DNA of 64,000 bases from Pseudoalteromonas sp. Scap06 (lineage in GTDB: Bacteria; Pseudomonadota; Gammaproteobacteria; Enterobacterales; Alteromonadaceae), in contig NZ_CP041330.1 of the NCBI RefSeq assembly GCF_013394165.1, positions 2,720,501 to 2,784,500 of the forward strand. Direction: 5' to 3'. A program made the translations under genes and the position numbers. This document shows positions 36,795 through 46,393 of this stretch, one piece after another. A model generated the notes under the pieces. That model saw only the letters and a list, made by a program, of their open reading frames with translations, was not told where the DNA came from and searched no databases. Numbering within the stretch: the first letter of the stretch is position 1; each line of letters begins with the position of its first letter.

Positions 36795-38618
36795 ATGAAT
36801 ACACTAACTCCCTCTCCAAATACGCTGGTGCGTAAACCTGAAACTGTACTCAAACAAGTGTTTGGTTACAGCGAATTTCGCGACGGTCAAAGTGCAGTAA
36901 TCGATGCTGCGATTAACGGCCAAGACTCGTTAGTATTATTGCCTACCGGTGGTGGTAAATCGGTGTGTTACCAAATACCCGCACTAGTATTAGAGGGGGT
37001 AACCATTGTTATCTCTCCGCTCATTTCTTTAATGCAAGATCAAGTAACTCAGTTACAAGCTCTAGGCGTAAAAGCCGCTTATATAAATAACAGCTTAGCC
37101 CGTGAAGAACAGCAGTTAGTCTATCAGCAGTTGCATCAGGGGCTAATAAAATTACTTTATGTTGCCCCAGAGAAAGTACTACAAAGGGAATTTTTAGAGC
37201 GCTTATCGCATTTAAATGTCAGTTTGTTTGCTATTGATGAAGCACACTGTGTTTCTCATTGGGGACATGACTTTAGACCTCACTATTTTAGATTAAATGA
37301 ATTAAAGCAACGCTTTACACATGTACCTATGATGGCACTCACTGCCACCGCTGATAAAGCCACCCGCTTTGATATTGTTGAGCAACTCAAGCTACAGCAG
37401 CCTTATATTCATACCGGCAGCTTTGACCGCCCTAATATTCGTTACACCATAGAAGAGAAATTTAAACCTATGGTGCAATTACTGCGCTATTTGAAAGAAC
37501 AAAAAAATCAAAGTGGCATTATTTATTGCACCAGTCGAAAGCGGGTTGATGATATTGCTGAAAAGCTTGCCGATGCAGGCCTTAATGCGGCTGCTTATCA
37601 TGCGGGAATGAGTAACGAACAGCGTCAATTTGTGCAAACTGGATTTGCCCGCGACGATATTCAAATTGTGGTTGCCACCGTTGCCTTTGGTATGGGAATT
37701 AACAAGCCTAACGTACGTTTTGTATTACATTACGACATTCCAAAAAGTATTGAAGCGTATTATCAGGAAACCGGTCGCGCTGGACGTGATGGACTCGCTG
37801 CAGAAGCCATTATGTATTTTGACCCCGCTGATATAGGTCGGGTTAGACGCTTTTTTGAAGATATTGACGATGAACAACGCCGTCGTGTAGAAGAGCAGCG
37901 TTTTAATGCCATGGCCAGTTTTGCCGAAGCGCAGACTTGCAGACGTCAAATATTATTAAACTACTTTAGTGAATACCAACGAGAGCCGTGCGGTAACTGC
38001 GATATTTGCTTAAATCCACCAAAAAGCTTTGATGGCACACTGGTGGCCCAACAAGCTCTTTCGTGTGTGTATCGGGCACAGCAACGATTTGGCTTAGGTT
38101 ACATTGTAGAGTTATTACGCGGCGCAAATACCAGCCGCATTCGTGATAACAACCATCATGAACTCAGCACCTATGGCATAGGTAAAGATAAAAGCAGTGA
38201 GTTTTGGCTCAGTATTTTACGCCAACTTATTCACCAAGGGCTACTAAGCCAAGATATAACCCAAGGCGCATCACTACGGCTTACCGAAGCTGCACGCGCT
38301 ATTTTAAAGAGTGAGTATGCGCTACAACTGGCTGAACCACGCCTACAAGCTAAGCACGTTTATCAGGATAAATTAGCGCAGTTTAATTACGATAAAAAGT
38401 TATTTGCTCGCCTACGTGCATTACGTAAAGAATTAGCCGATGCCGATGACGTACCCCCTTATGTAGTATTTAACGATAAAACGCTGGCCGAAATGGCGCA
38501 GCTTATGCCTACCAACGACAGTGAATTTTTAAAAGTGTCGGGGGTTGGTTTTACTAAATTAAACAAATATGGCGGTGAGTTTTTAACCGCAATTCGACAT
38601 TATCTAGCAACGCAATAA
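36795..38618 (+). CDS. recQ: ATP-dependent DNA helicase RecQ
   Basis: 607 residues, like E. coli RecQ (~609). Walker A LPTGGGKSVCYQIPAL, DEAH box with aromatic-rich loop (AIDEAHCVSHWGHDFRPHY), motif V/VI (VATVAFGMGINKPNVR, YYQETGRAGRDG), zinc cysteines (TCRRQI, EPCGNCDIC), a winged-helix domain, and a C-terminal HRDC domain. It unwinds DNA in RecF-pathway repair and fork processing. A small gene follows after 7 nt. Confidence 0.97.
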   Translation: MNTLTPSPNTLVRKPETVLKQVFGYSEFRDGQSAVIDAAINGQDSLVLLPTGGGKSVCYQIPALVLEGVTIVISPLISLMQDQVTQLQALGVKAAYINNSLAREEQQLVYQQLHQGLIKLLYVAPEKVLQREFLERLSHLNVSLFAIDEAHCVSHWGHDFRPHYFRLNELKQRFTHVPMMALTATADKATRFDIVEQLKLQQPYIHTGSFDRPNIRYTIEEKFKPMVQLLRYLKEQKNQSGIIYCTSRKRVDDIAEKLADAGLNAAAYHAGMSNEQRQFVQTGFARDDIQIVVATVAFGMGINKPNVRFVLHYDIPKSIEAYYQETGRAGRDGLAAEAIMYFDPADIGRVRRFFEDIDDEQRRRVEEQRFNAMASFAEAQTCRRQILLNYFSEYQREPCGNCDICLNPPKSFDGTLVAQQALSCVYRAQQRFGLGYIVELLRGANTSRIRDNNHHELSTYGIGKDKSSEFWLSILRQLIHQGLLSQDITQGASLRLTEAARAILKSEYALQLAEPRLQAKHVYQDKLAQFNYDKKLFARLRALRKELADADDVPPYVVFNDKTLAEMAQLMPTNDSEFLKVSGVGFTKLNKYGGEFLTAIRHYLATQ

Positions 38619-38625
38619 GCCCCTT

Positions 38626-38910
38626 ATGACCGAACTTGAATACGATCACACACATCAATGCATTATTGTTAAACCAACAGAGTTGCCGCACGATGAAGAC
38701 TTTGAGTTATGGGGAACGTTTTTTTTGCACAGCGATGAAATTAGCATTAGTGAATTTGCAGCTGGGGCTGATCGTCACCAACTGCGTTTTAACTATGCTA
38801 ACCACACTTTTAATTTAAATTTTGAGCATTACAGTCAAAGTGTGTGGATTAACGGCGAAGGTCAAGATGCCGACAACCTATTGGCAGCGTTAACATTTTA
38901 TTTAAGCTAA
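38626..38910 (+). CDS. Small protein, possibly DUF3630
   Basis: 94 residues, acidic, rich in alternating hydrophobic residues (HQLRFNYANHTFNLNFEHY), suggesting a beta-rich fold. No signal peptide or catalytic motif. It starts 7 nt after recQ, so it is probably co-transcribed. I recall a family of unknown function (DUF3630) of similar length, but am not certain of the match. Confidence 0.7.
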   Translation: MTELEYDHTHQCIIVKPTELPHDEDFELWGTFFLHSDEISISEFAAGADRHQLRFNYANHTFNLNFEHYSQSVWINGEGQDADNLLAALTFYLS

Positions 38911-39049
38911 GGCCACGTCTATTTATCGCTAATACCTTATAATTGCTATAAAAAATAAACTAAATTGGCACTTTTACTTACATATTAATAACAATGATGT
39001 AAGCTAAGAGTAAGTGTTTTATTTTGCAAAATAGCGCTAAAGAGGGTCA

Positions 39050-40768
39050 ATGCTAAATAGAAAATGGATTGCACGTAGTTGTTTTAGCCTTTCTATTTTG
39101 AGTATGTTTATGCTCAGCGTTTGCGCGCAAGAAACGCCACTAGCCCAAAGCTGCCAAAATGACGATTCATTGAAAACTTCTGAAATTAACTTGCGTCGAC
39201 AAATCGAGTCTCAACCTCCATCGCTTACGATAAATAGTAACGCTAAAATTGCCTCAATTAATCTTAAACAACTTAATGTTTTTAATACCGAACTCGAAGC
39301 TGAAAACAACGCACTGTTTCGCTTTGCTAATCGTGCACATATACAAACTGAGCCTGAGGTTATTAAAAGCATTTTATTGTTTAAAGCGGGTGATACTTTT
39401 AATCAAAAAACCTTGGCTGAATCTGAGCGGCTACTGCGTAAACAAAACTATTTATATGACGCACAAATTGTTGCCAACGAAAACTGCGATGGCGATATTG
39501 ATGTAACCGTGGTGACTCGCGATTTGTGGACTTTGCTACCCGAGCTTAGCTTTAGCCGCAGTGGTGGCGAAAATAAATCAAGTATCGGCTTTCGCGAGTC
39601 TAACTTATTTGGTTGGGGCAAACGATTATCGTTTGCTCGCAAAACCGACAGTGATCGTAATGGCTATTTATTTGTTTACGATGATCCAAATATCCTATCA
39701 ACACGCTACAGAGGTCGTATAGAGTATGCCGATAACAGTGACGGTAAAAGCCACTTAGTTGAGCTAACTTATCCGTTTTACGCCATCGATACACCTTACA
39801 GTTATGGTGCCTTGAGTTACTCGACCCAGCGAGAAGAGGCGCTCTATCTCAGGGGCGATAAATTTAGTGAGTTTGAACAGACCACCGATCTAAATCAGGT
39901 ATTTTTTGGTCACTCTAAAGCCCTTAGCCATAACTGGACACAGCGCTTGAGCCTAGGTTATATCGATGAGCAACAAACATTTAAAAGCATAGATGAAACC
40001 ACTGTGCCGCTAGCTGAAAATAGGCAGCTTAGTTATCCTTATGTAAGCGGCCACTGGTTTGAAGATTACTTTATAAAGGTGCGTAACTTTGACAGTATTT
40101 ACCGTACCGAGGATTTAAATTTAGGTTGGAATATAAAAGCTACGCTGGGTTATTCTGATGAATCAATTAGTAACGACGATAGCCGCGCTATTTACTCGTT
40201 TAACTTTAACAAAGCACATTTTAGTGGTGATAATACGCTATGGCGGTTTCACGCAGATATTCAAGGTTATTGGAATAAAGAACAAAAACAGCTTGAAAAC
40301 TTAATCACCACCAGCCAAATTCAATATTATTTAAATACCAGTATTGATCAGTCTTGGTATGTAAAAGCCAGGCTACAATACGCAAAAAACCTCACCAACG
40401 ATAAGCAGCTCACTCTCGGGGGCGAAACAGGTTTACGCGGTTACCCTATTGAGTTTCAACATGGCGATCGGAGTTTTTTAGTCAGCTTAGAAAAGCGCTA
40501 CTATTGGGAGTATGACTTACTACAACTGTTTAAAGTGGGAGGCGCAGCCTTTCTAGATGTAGGTCGCGCATGGTATAACAATGACTCGAATACCCTGTAT
40601 CAAGTTGAAAACACACCTGTACTTAAAAATGTTGGACTCGGTTTACGCCTTGCGCCAAGTCGCGCCAACGCGGGTACTATGATCCACCTTGATATTGCCG
40701 CGCCACTAAATAAATATAACGATGTTGACTCGGTACAATGGCTACTGAGCGTTAAAAATTCTTTTTAA
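39050..40768 (+). CDS. Omp85-type outer-membrane beta-barrel protein
   Basis: 572 residues with a signal peptide (about 26 residues, ending SVCA). About 100 residues form one clear POTRA-like unit (VIKSILLFKAGDTFNQKTLAE, LLRKQNYLYDAQIV, DVTVVTRDLWTL). A barrel of roughly 400 residues follows, with the family's loop 6 motif (GGETGLRGYP) and a C-terminal aromatic SVKNSF. It is shorter than BamA (five POTRA) and TamA (three POTRA), and no tamB-like gene is adjacent. It could insert or transport a specific outer-membrane cargo; the substrate is unknown. Confidence 0.82.
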   Translation: MLNRKWIARSCFSLSILSMFMLSVCAQETPLAQSCQNDDSLKTSEINLRRQIESQPPSLTINSNAKIASINLKQLNVFNTELEAENNALFRFANRAHIQTEPEVIKSILLFKAGDTFNQKTLAESERLLRKQNYLYDAQIVANENCDGDIDVTVVTRDLWTLLPELSFSRSGGENKSSIGFRESNLFGWGKRLSFARKTDSDRNGYLFVYDDPNILSTRYRGRIEYADNSDGKSHLVELTYPFYAIDTPYSYGALSYSTQREEALYLRGDKFSEFEQTTDLNQVFFGHSKALSHNWTQRLSLGYIDEQQTFKSIDETTVPLAENRQLSYPYVSGHWFEDYFIKVRNFDSIYRTEDLNLGWNIKATLGYSDESISNDDSRAIYSFNFNKAHFSGDNTLWRFHADIQGYWNKEQKQLENLITTSQIQYYLNTSIDQSWYVKARLQYAKNLTNDKQLTLGGETGLRGYPIEFQHGDRSFLVSLEKRYYWEYDLLQLFKVGGAAFLDVGRAWYNNDSNTLYQVENTPVLKNVGLGLRLAPSRANAGTMIHLDIAAPLNKYNDVDSVQWLLSVKNSF

Positions 40769-40832
40769 ATCACTACTGCGCACAAAGCTAACACGTTACA
40801 CTTTGCGCCTATCATTATTGTGAGAATACGTT

Positions 40833-41408
40833 TTGGAATTAATCTCTCTTTTAGAGCTTGTGAGCACACAATATAAGTTAATCGTAACTGTAATTGCGCT
40901 GTTGAGTTTTCCGTTACTGTTAAAGCTAACTAAAAAATTACTCGAAAAAGCCATTAGAGGTAAAATCGACTTACACAGAAAATACCGAGCAGAGTTACTA
41001 TTAAAAATAATACTCGCCTTTGTTATGTTGTGTTTAGTATTAGTTTTTTGGGGAATAGAGCTGCGTGGTTTATTAGTATTAGGTTCTTCCTTATTTGCCA
41101 TGTTAGGCGTTGCGCTGTTTGCTGCTTGGTCTCTATTGAGCAACTTAACCGCGTTTTTATTGATGTTTATTCAAAATGACTGCCGTGTAGGCTATTGGGT
41201 TAGAATCGTGGATGGTGCCAATGCCATTGAAGGACGCATTATTGAAATGGGGCTGATGAATGTATTACTAGAACACGTTGATGGGCATAGGGTGATTTAT
41301 CCAAATAACTTATTTGTTACCCGCCCAGTGTTAGTTCTCAATACAGAGCCAAAACCAACAAAGGCGCCTAAAATTAAACGTATTATTGGCCCAAAACCAC
41401 GTAATTAA
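40833..41408 (+). CDS. Minimal MscS-like membrane protein
   Basis: 191 residues with three hydrophobic segments and a short MscS-type beta domain (VGYWVRIVDGANAIEGRIIEMG, HRVIYPNNLFVTRPV), ending in a Lys/Pro-rich tail. It lacks the large C-terminal domain of MscS. The only start that fits is TTG at 40833, because an in-frame TGA lies 12 nt upstream; a GAGA sits before it. It may be a mechanosensitive channel or a regulatory relative. Confidence 0.78.
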   Translation: MELISLLELVSTQYKLIVTVIALLSFPLLLKLTKKLLEKAIRGKIDLHRKYRAELLLKIILAFVMLCLVLVFWGIELRGLLVLGSSLFAMLGVALFAAWSLLSNLTAFLLMFIQNDCRVGYWVRIVDGANAIEGRIIEMGLMNVLLEHVDGHRVIYPNNLFVTRPVLVLNTEPKPTKAPKIKRIIGPKPRN

Positions 41409-41417
41409 ATAACAATT

Positions 41418-41443
41418 AAAAAAGCCGCTTAAGCGGCTTTTTT
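41418..41443. terminator. Bidirectional terminator
   Basis: Perfect palindrome AAAAAAGCCGC-TTAA-GCGGCTTTTTT between the convergent MscS-like and desuccinylase-like genes. Confidence 0.9.
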
Positions 41444-41461
41444 AATTTTTTACCAGTGAAG

Positions 41462-42520
41462 TTAATTATTCAGCTCAGCCGTTTTCAGTTCATCATCTAA
41501 GTCATTTATCTCATCAATAAACGTTTCTAGCTGCTGCTCTACCAGGCTATTTGCATGTGCAAAATAAGCAATGTGGAATACGGCATCGCCTTCATTTACT
41601 AGAGGCATGGTTTGCTGACCAATAATAATACCGCTACGTGGAGCGAGTAATTCAAGCTCAGAGTCGCCAAGTGGGCTACTTATATACGCCAGTATTTGCC
41701 CCTTTGTGACACGTTCACCTAACGATACTTGCGCTCTTACTATGCCGTCAACCTCAGCACGTACCCAACTTGTTGAACCAGCAATAATCGGCTCAGGTAG
41801 TTTTTTTGGTCGTTTACCGCGCATCATTTTTAAATGGCGCATAACATAATCAACCCCTTGTACTCCCGCAGCAATCGCAATCGGGTCAAAGCGCAGCGCC
41901 TCACCGGCTTCGTAGGTAATAACGGGTATGCCCAAATTAGCCGCTTCACTACGTAGTGAACCATTGCGCAGTGATGCGTTAATTACAGCTGGTGTGCCAA
42001 AGGCCTTAGCCATTTGCGCTGTAGCTTCATCGGCTAAATTAGCACGTATTTGCGGTAAGTTAGTACGGTGAATCGCCCCCGTATGTAAATCTATAATATG
42101 CGTACAGTGCACAGCAACTTGGTTAAAAAACATATACGCCATACGACCTGCTAACGAGCCACGTTCAGAACCTGGAAAGCTTCGGTTCATATCACGACGG
42201 TCAGGCAAGTAACGCGACTTATGAATAAAACCAAATACATTCACAATCGGCACCGCTATTAATGTGCCTCGTAGCTGGCTAGGGTCGATTTTAGCCAGTA
42301 GCTGGCGCACTACTTCAACTCCATTTAGCTCATCGCCATGTATTGCCGCACATACCATCAATACAGGGCCTTCCATTACACCATTGACCACTTCAATAGG
42401 AATATTAAGCGGTGAATGGGTATAAAGCTTTGCAGCTTCCAGCGCCAGTGATTTTCGCTCACCCACGCCAATACTTTCACCTAATAAGGTAAAAGGACTG
42501 TTAATTTTAACCTTTGCCAC
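41462..42520 (-). CDS. Succinylglutamate desuccinylase/aspartoacylase-family metallohydrolase
   Basis: 352 residues. Zinc-site motif HGDE (H61-x-x-E64) and later His146 (HIIDLHTG) are those of M14-type AstE/AspA proteins. The C-terminal ~90 residues ([28 protein letters not shown]) look like a biotinyl/lipoyl-type beta hammerhead, common in this subfamily. GTG start at 42520 overlaps rimK by 14 nt. The operon suggests it acts on a glutamate-containing product of RimK rather than in arginine catabolism. Confidence 0.85.
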   Translation of the reverse strand: MAKVKINSPFTLLGESIGVGERKSLALEAAKLYTHSPLNIPIEVVNGVMEGPVLMVCAAIHGDELNGVEVVRQLLAKIDPSQLRGTLIAVPIVNVFGFIHKSRYLPDRRDMNRSFPGSERGSLAGRMAYMFFNQVAVHCTHIIDLHTGAIHRTNLPQIRANLADEATAQMAKAFGTPAVINASLRNGSLRSEAANLGIPVITYEAGEALRFDPIAIAAGVQGVDYVMRHLKMMRGKRPKKLPEPIIAGSTSWVRAEVDGIVRAQVSLGERVTKGQILAYISSPLGDSELELLAPRSGIIIGQQTMPLVNEGDAVFHIAYFAHANSLVEQQLETFIDEINDLDDELKTAELNN

Positions 42521-43412
42521 GTGTTGCTGTTCCTTTCACTGAGGCCGTTTTTTCGATGAAATCAATCACCATACCCGCGATATCTTTACCTGTTGCCACT
42601 TCAATTCCCTCAAGGCCTGGCGATGAGTTTACTTCCATAACCAAAGGACCACGAGATGAGCGAAGTAGGTCAACGCCAGCAACGTTTAAGCCCATTGCTT
42701 TTGCCGCTGCAACCGCTGTTTTACGCTCTTCTGGGGTAATACGCACCAGTGTAGCACTACCACCACGATGAAGATTAGAGCGGAACTCGCCTTCTTGCGC
42801 TTGGCGTTTCATTGCTGCAATCACTTTATCACCCAGTACAAAACAACGAATGTCTGCACCGCCAGCTTCTTTAATATACTCTTGCACCATGATATTGGCT
42901 TTTAAGCCCATAAATGCTTCAATCACACTTTCAGCTGCTTTACGTGTTTCAGCCAATACCACACCAATACCTTGAGTACCTTCCAGTAATTTAATAACAA
43001 CCGGTGCACCGCCTACCATTTCTAATAAATCTTTTACGTCATCCGGCTTGCTGGCAAAGCCTGTGACCGGCATACCTACACCTTTACGTGATAGTAATTG
43101 CAAAGAACGTAATTTATCGCGAGAGCGAGAAATAGCCACAGATTCATTAACAGGGAACACTCCCATCATTTCAAATTGGCGTAATACAGCACAACCATAA
43201 AATGTAACCGATGCACCAATACGTGGCACGATAGCATCGAAATCTTTTAGATTTTCACCACGATAATGAATTTCAGGTTGCTCTGAGTTTATGTTCATAT
43301 AAGAGCGTAACGCATCAATAACTTTCACTTCATGTCCGCGCGCCTCAGCAGCTTCAATTAAACGACGCGTTGAATATAATTTTTTGTTACGAGATAAAAT
43401 ACCAATTTTCAT
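42507..43412 (-). CDS. rimK: ATP-grasp glutamate ligase RimK
   Basis: About 301 residues from ATG at 43412 (AAGG 8 nt upstream); the frame stays open to 43448. Close to E. coli RimK throughout: [72 protein letters not shown] and [13 protein letters not shown]. RimK adds glutamates to the C-terminus of ribosomal protein S6 and can make poly-glutamate. It sits between the retropepsin-like gene and the desuccinylase-like gene. Confidence 0.95.
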   Translation of the reverse strand: MKIGILSRNKKLYSTRRLIEAAEARGHEVKVIDALRSYMNINSEQPEIHYRGENLKDFDAIVPRIGASVTFYGCAVLRQFEMMGVFPVNESVAISRSRDKLRSLQLLSRKGVGMPVTGFASKPDDVKDLLEMVGGAPVVIKLLEGTQGIGVVLAETRKAAESVIEAFMGLKANIMVQEYIKEAGGADIRCFVLGDKVIAAMKRQAQEGEFRSNLHRGGSATLVRITPEERKTAVAAAKAMGLNVAGVDLLRSSRGPLVMEVNSSPGLEGIEVATGKDIAGMVIDFIEKTASVKGTATRGKG

Positions 43413-43478
43413 AGTTAAAACCTTAACTAAATTATGTTGAGTAAGCACATGTAAGTGTATTTACTACTCAACGAATCC

Positions 43479-43901
43479 TTATAATAAGTGTGATAAAGCC
43501 GGATCAACGACTATACGATTTTCCATTGCTGTGCGCCCTAACAACATTCTAAACTTCATTGACGCACGACTTGTTAATGTAATTTCTATTGGCCAACTAA
43601 ATTCGCCTGCATGCAATGTAGTTTCAATAAAGTAACGCAATTCTTTTTGGCCACTAGAGCTGGTAACGTACTTCATTTTTTTAACTTTGGCATTGCAGGT
43701 AATTTGCGTTTGCTCGTCTTCTTGCAATGGTTGGGCTGTAAATTTAACCCACTTTTCGCCATCTACTTCGTACTCTTCAATATTAATTGCATGAATACAG
43801 GAAGTACGCGCACCAGTATCTATTTTTGCTTTAATTTGCTCGATACCTAGCTCGGGTAAACTTAACCACTCACGCCAACCAACTGTTATTTTTGTCGTCA
43901 T
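43479..43901 (-). CDS. RimB-like protein (retropepsin-type / PF05618 fold)
   Basis: 140 residues. AKIDTGARTSCIHA (25-38) has the DTGA catalytic signature of retropepsin-like aspartic proteases. The rest (GQKELRYFIET, RASMKFRMLLGRTAM) matches proteins annotated as ATP-dependent zinc proteases, and RimB of Pseudomonas belongs to this group. It begins the rimK operon, so a role in trimming or controlling RimK-modified protein is likely. No zinc-protease HExxH motif is present, so the older annotation is doubtful. Confidence 0.85.
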   Translation of the reverse strand: MTTKITVGWREWLSLPELGIEQIKAKIDTGARTSCIHAINIEEYEVDGEKWVKFTAQPLQEDEQTQITCNAKVKKMKYVTSSSGQKELRYFIETTLHAGEFSWPIEITLTSRASMKFRMLLGRTAMENRIVVDPALSHLL

Positions 43902-44150
43902 AAATGCGCCCTTAGTAAAAAAGTGTTTTATACGCTACCGCTAATAAAACACCAGCAAAATAAATTCATCCACTCGATAAGTCGATTTGATTGATCTTTT
44001 AAGTTTACTCGGTTAACAATGCCCTCTAATGTGTACACTTAACCATAGGCTAAAAAATAACTTTTTGTTGCTTAACTCTTCAAAGTAAAGCTAAGTTAAA
44101 TACACTACAGTAAAACTGTATTAAAAACATACTATTTATGAGAAATTATT

Positions 44151-45122
44151 ATGATTAACGGCTTACTTCATGCGCTTATTCTTGATGAACAAGGCGGCGC
44201 TCGCCCAATAGAAAACAGTAAACAATTACATCAATGGCAACCTACTGATGGAAAACTGTGGGTACATATGGATTACAGTCAAAAAGAAGCCGTTGATTGG
44301 TTAAAAAACTGCGGCCAATTAAACGACTACGAACTTGAATCACTTACCGCAGATGAAACACGCCCTCGTATTACTCCTACAATGAATGGCCATATGCTGT
44401 TTTTACGTGGAATCAATTTAAATCCAGCGCAAAGCCCTGAAGACATGGTGTCTATTCGCTTATTTATTAATAAAGATGTGGTGATCACTACCCGTAAGCG
44501 CCGATTATTGTCAGTGCAAGATATTTTAACCTCGTTGAATAATAATGAGGGGCCTAGCAGTATTTCTGAACTAGTGTGTAGCTTAGCGCAAAAGTTAACT
44601 TCACGTATGCAAACGGTAATAGATGAACTAGATGAAAGCTTAGATGAGTTTGAAGAAGAAATTGATGAGCCTAGTAAAAAGTTTGATAACCAGGGCTTGT
44701 CGCAACTTCGCCGTCAAACAATCGCGCTAAAACGGTACTTAAAACCACAAAAGGAAGCGCTCAGCAACATGGTTAATAATCATTACTCGTGGCTGTTTGA
44801 CGATGATAAAGCCAAGCTAAATGAAACCACCAATTTACTTATTCGCTATTTAGAAGAGCTCGATAGCTCAATAGAGCGTGCACTCGTTATTCAGCAAACC
44901 ATTACTAACCAAGTGTCTGAGCAATTAAATCAGCGTATGTATGTGATGTCGGTGGTGGCTGCTTTATTTTTACCACTAGGATTTTTGACTGGGTTATTGG
45001 GGGTCAATGTTGGCGGTATTCCTGGCACAGACAGCCCCTATGCATTTACTGCATTTGTGGTGTTTTTGGTTGTTTTGACTGGTGGGATTGGTATTTACTT
45101 TAAAAATAAAAAGTGGCTGTAA
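44151..45122 (+). CDS. zntB: Zinc transporter ZntB (CorA family)
   Basis: 323 residues. A long cytoplasmic alpha/beta part with a coiled stretch (TVIDELDESLDEFEEEIDEP) is followed by two C-terminal membrane helices separated by the CorA-type signature region GVNVGGIPG. ZntB has GxN here rather than the strict GMN of the Mg transporters. It carries zinc across the inner membrane. Divergent from the rimK operon across about 250 bp with no recognised regulator site; terminator at 45148. Confidence 0.9.
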   Translation: MINGLLHALILDEQGGARPIENSKQLHQWQPTDGKLWVHMDYSQKEAVDWLKNCGQLNDYELESLTADETRPRITPTMNGHMLFLRGINLNPAQSPEDMVSIRLFINKDVVITTRKRRLLSVQDILTSLNNNEGPSSISELVCSLAQKLTSRMQTVIDELDESLDEFEEEIDEPSKKFDNQGLSQLRRQTIALKRYLKPQKEALSNMVNNHYSWLFDDDKAKLNETTNLLIRYLEELDSSIERALVIQQTITNQVSEQLNQRMYVMSVVAALFLPLGFLTGLLGVNVGGIPGTDSPYAFTAFVVFLVVLTGGIGIYFKNKKWL

Positions 45123-45147
45123 TTACAACGCAGATCTAACAGCACAA

Positions 45148-45175
45148 AAAAGGCGAACATAATTGTTCGCCTTTT
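45148..45175. terminator. Bidirectional terminator between zntB and rraB
   Basis: AAAAGGCGAACA-TAAT-TGTTCGCCTTTT stem-loop. Confidence 0.88.
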
Positions 45176-45188
45176 GCATTGGTAACCC

Positions 45189-45524
45189 TTACTCTTGAAA
45201 GTAAGTGCCCCAACCGTCGTATTCTACGTCGCATTCAACAGCAAGTTGTGCAAGCTTATCAACGTCTTCCATTATAACGTCAACATCTAATTCGGCTTCA
45301 ACAACAATGTCAAAACTCCAAATCTTTTCGCCGTCTTCAAGCTCAAGTTCTGCTGGCTCTTCTACATCGTAACCTAGTTTAAACGCAGCAAGTGCAGCTT
45401 GTTCTAACTTAGTAAAATCTTCACATACAAAGTGGTGTTCTACTTCATAAAGAATTTCCGGATCGGAACCATCTTCAAGTAATGAAGTTACGATGTCTTC
45501 ACTTATTTCACGCCAGTTTTCCAT
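45189..45524 (-). CDS. rraB: Ribonuclease E inhibitor RraB
   Basis: 111 residues, strongly acidic, with RraB landmarks LLEDGSDPEILYEVEHHF, AALAAFKLGYDV and a C-terminal VEYDGWGTYF. It binds RNase E and changes degradosome activity. It is shorter than E. coli RraB because it lacks the long Asp/Glu tail. It overlaps plsC by one base. Confidence 0.93.
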   Translation of the reverse strand: MENWREISEDIVTSLLEDGSDPEILYEVEHHFVCEDFTKLEQAALAAFKLGYDVEEPAELELEDGEKIWSFDIVVEAELDVDVIMEDVDKLAQLAVECDVEYDGWGTYFQE

Positions 45525-46237
45525 TATTTCTCTCTCACTTGAGCATCTAATTCTGTTATTTTAGCAGCCATAATGCTGTGCACACTTTTAGCGTGCTCAC
45601 GGGCACTGATACTGTTATCAAGTGCTATGGGGGCTAACATTTCAATGTAAATTGTACCATTATCCCAGCGATTTAGTTTAATGGTTTTATCGGTTGTGTT
45701 CATACATACTGGCACAACAGGTACCTCTGCACTCATTGCTGTATGAAACGCACCGGTTTTAAAAGGGAGTAAACCACGACCATAACTACGCGTCCCCTCA
45801 GGGAACATCCACACCGATAAGCCTTTTTGTTTTATTTTAGCCGCTGCTTTAGAAATAGTGCCTGCCGCTTTAGAGCGATTTGCTCTGTCGATTAAAATAT
45901 TACCCGACAACCAATAAAGCTGACCAAAAAATGGGATCCACTTCAGACTTTTTTTGCCAACACTCACACAATTTTTTGGCACCATGGCTGGAACAGTAAA
46001 TAAATCATAGCTATTTTGGTGATTCGCTACATACACAGCAGGCCCCACCTTAAGCGCATCGGGATGATATTTTAGTTCTAATTTAACCCCAAGCATTTTA
46101 GCCATTGAACCAAACCAACTTGCAATAACGTGCACATTATTAGGATGAAATGGTCTAAATATTGATAATAACAAACCAAAAAAACAACTTAACAATATAA
46201 ACAACAGCATTATTAAAATACGTATAACAGCTAGCAA
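45524..46237 (-). CDS. plsC: 1-acyl-sn-glycerol-3-phosphate acyltransferase
   Basis: 237 residues: N-terminal membrane segment, catalytic HX4D motif HQNSYD (73-78) and glycerol-phosphate-binding FPEGTRS (145-151). It acylates lysophosphatidic acid in phospholipid synthesis. The start is TTG at 46237 with a strong GGAGAGG 5 nt upstream. Co-transcribed with rraB. Confidence 0.92.
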   Translation of the reverse strand: MLAVIRILIMLLFILLSCFFGLLLSIFRPFHPNNVHVIASWFGSMAKMLGVKLELKYHPDALKVGPAVYVANHQNSYDLFTVPAMVPKNCVSVGKKSLKWIPFFGQLYWLSGNILIDRANRSKAAGTISKAAAKIKQKGLSVWMFPEGTRSYGRGLLPFKTGAFHTAMSAEVPVVPVCMNTTDKTIKLNRWDNGTIYIEMLAPIALDNSISAREHAKSVHSIMAAKITELDAQVREK

Positions 46238-46345
46238 ATGCGCCTCTCCAATATAACCACAATCATGTATTGCTCTATTATAACGTTATTTTGTTGCGTA
46301 GACGAGAAAATAGCGCACAAGCGTGCGCTGAAATAAAACAGTCAT

Positions 46346-46376
46346 AAAAAAACGGCTTACCTAGGTAAGCCGTTTT
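46346..46376 (-). terminator. Terminator of the nudF-to-parC operon
   Basis: AACGGCTTACC-TA-GGTAAGCCGTT stem with T-run on the minus strand after parC. Confidence 0.92.
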
Positions 46377-46393
46377 CTAATTTGATCTTAGGA

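Noticed and set aside
40796..41143. 115-codon ORF opposite the MscS-like gene
   Set aside because: Its product is Asn/Ser-rich, typical of antisense translation, while the plus-strand frame has membrane segments and an MscS domain.
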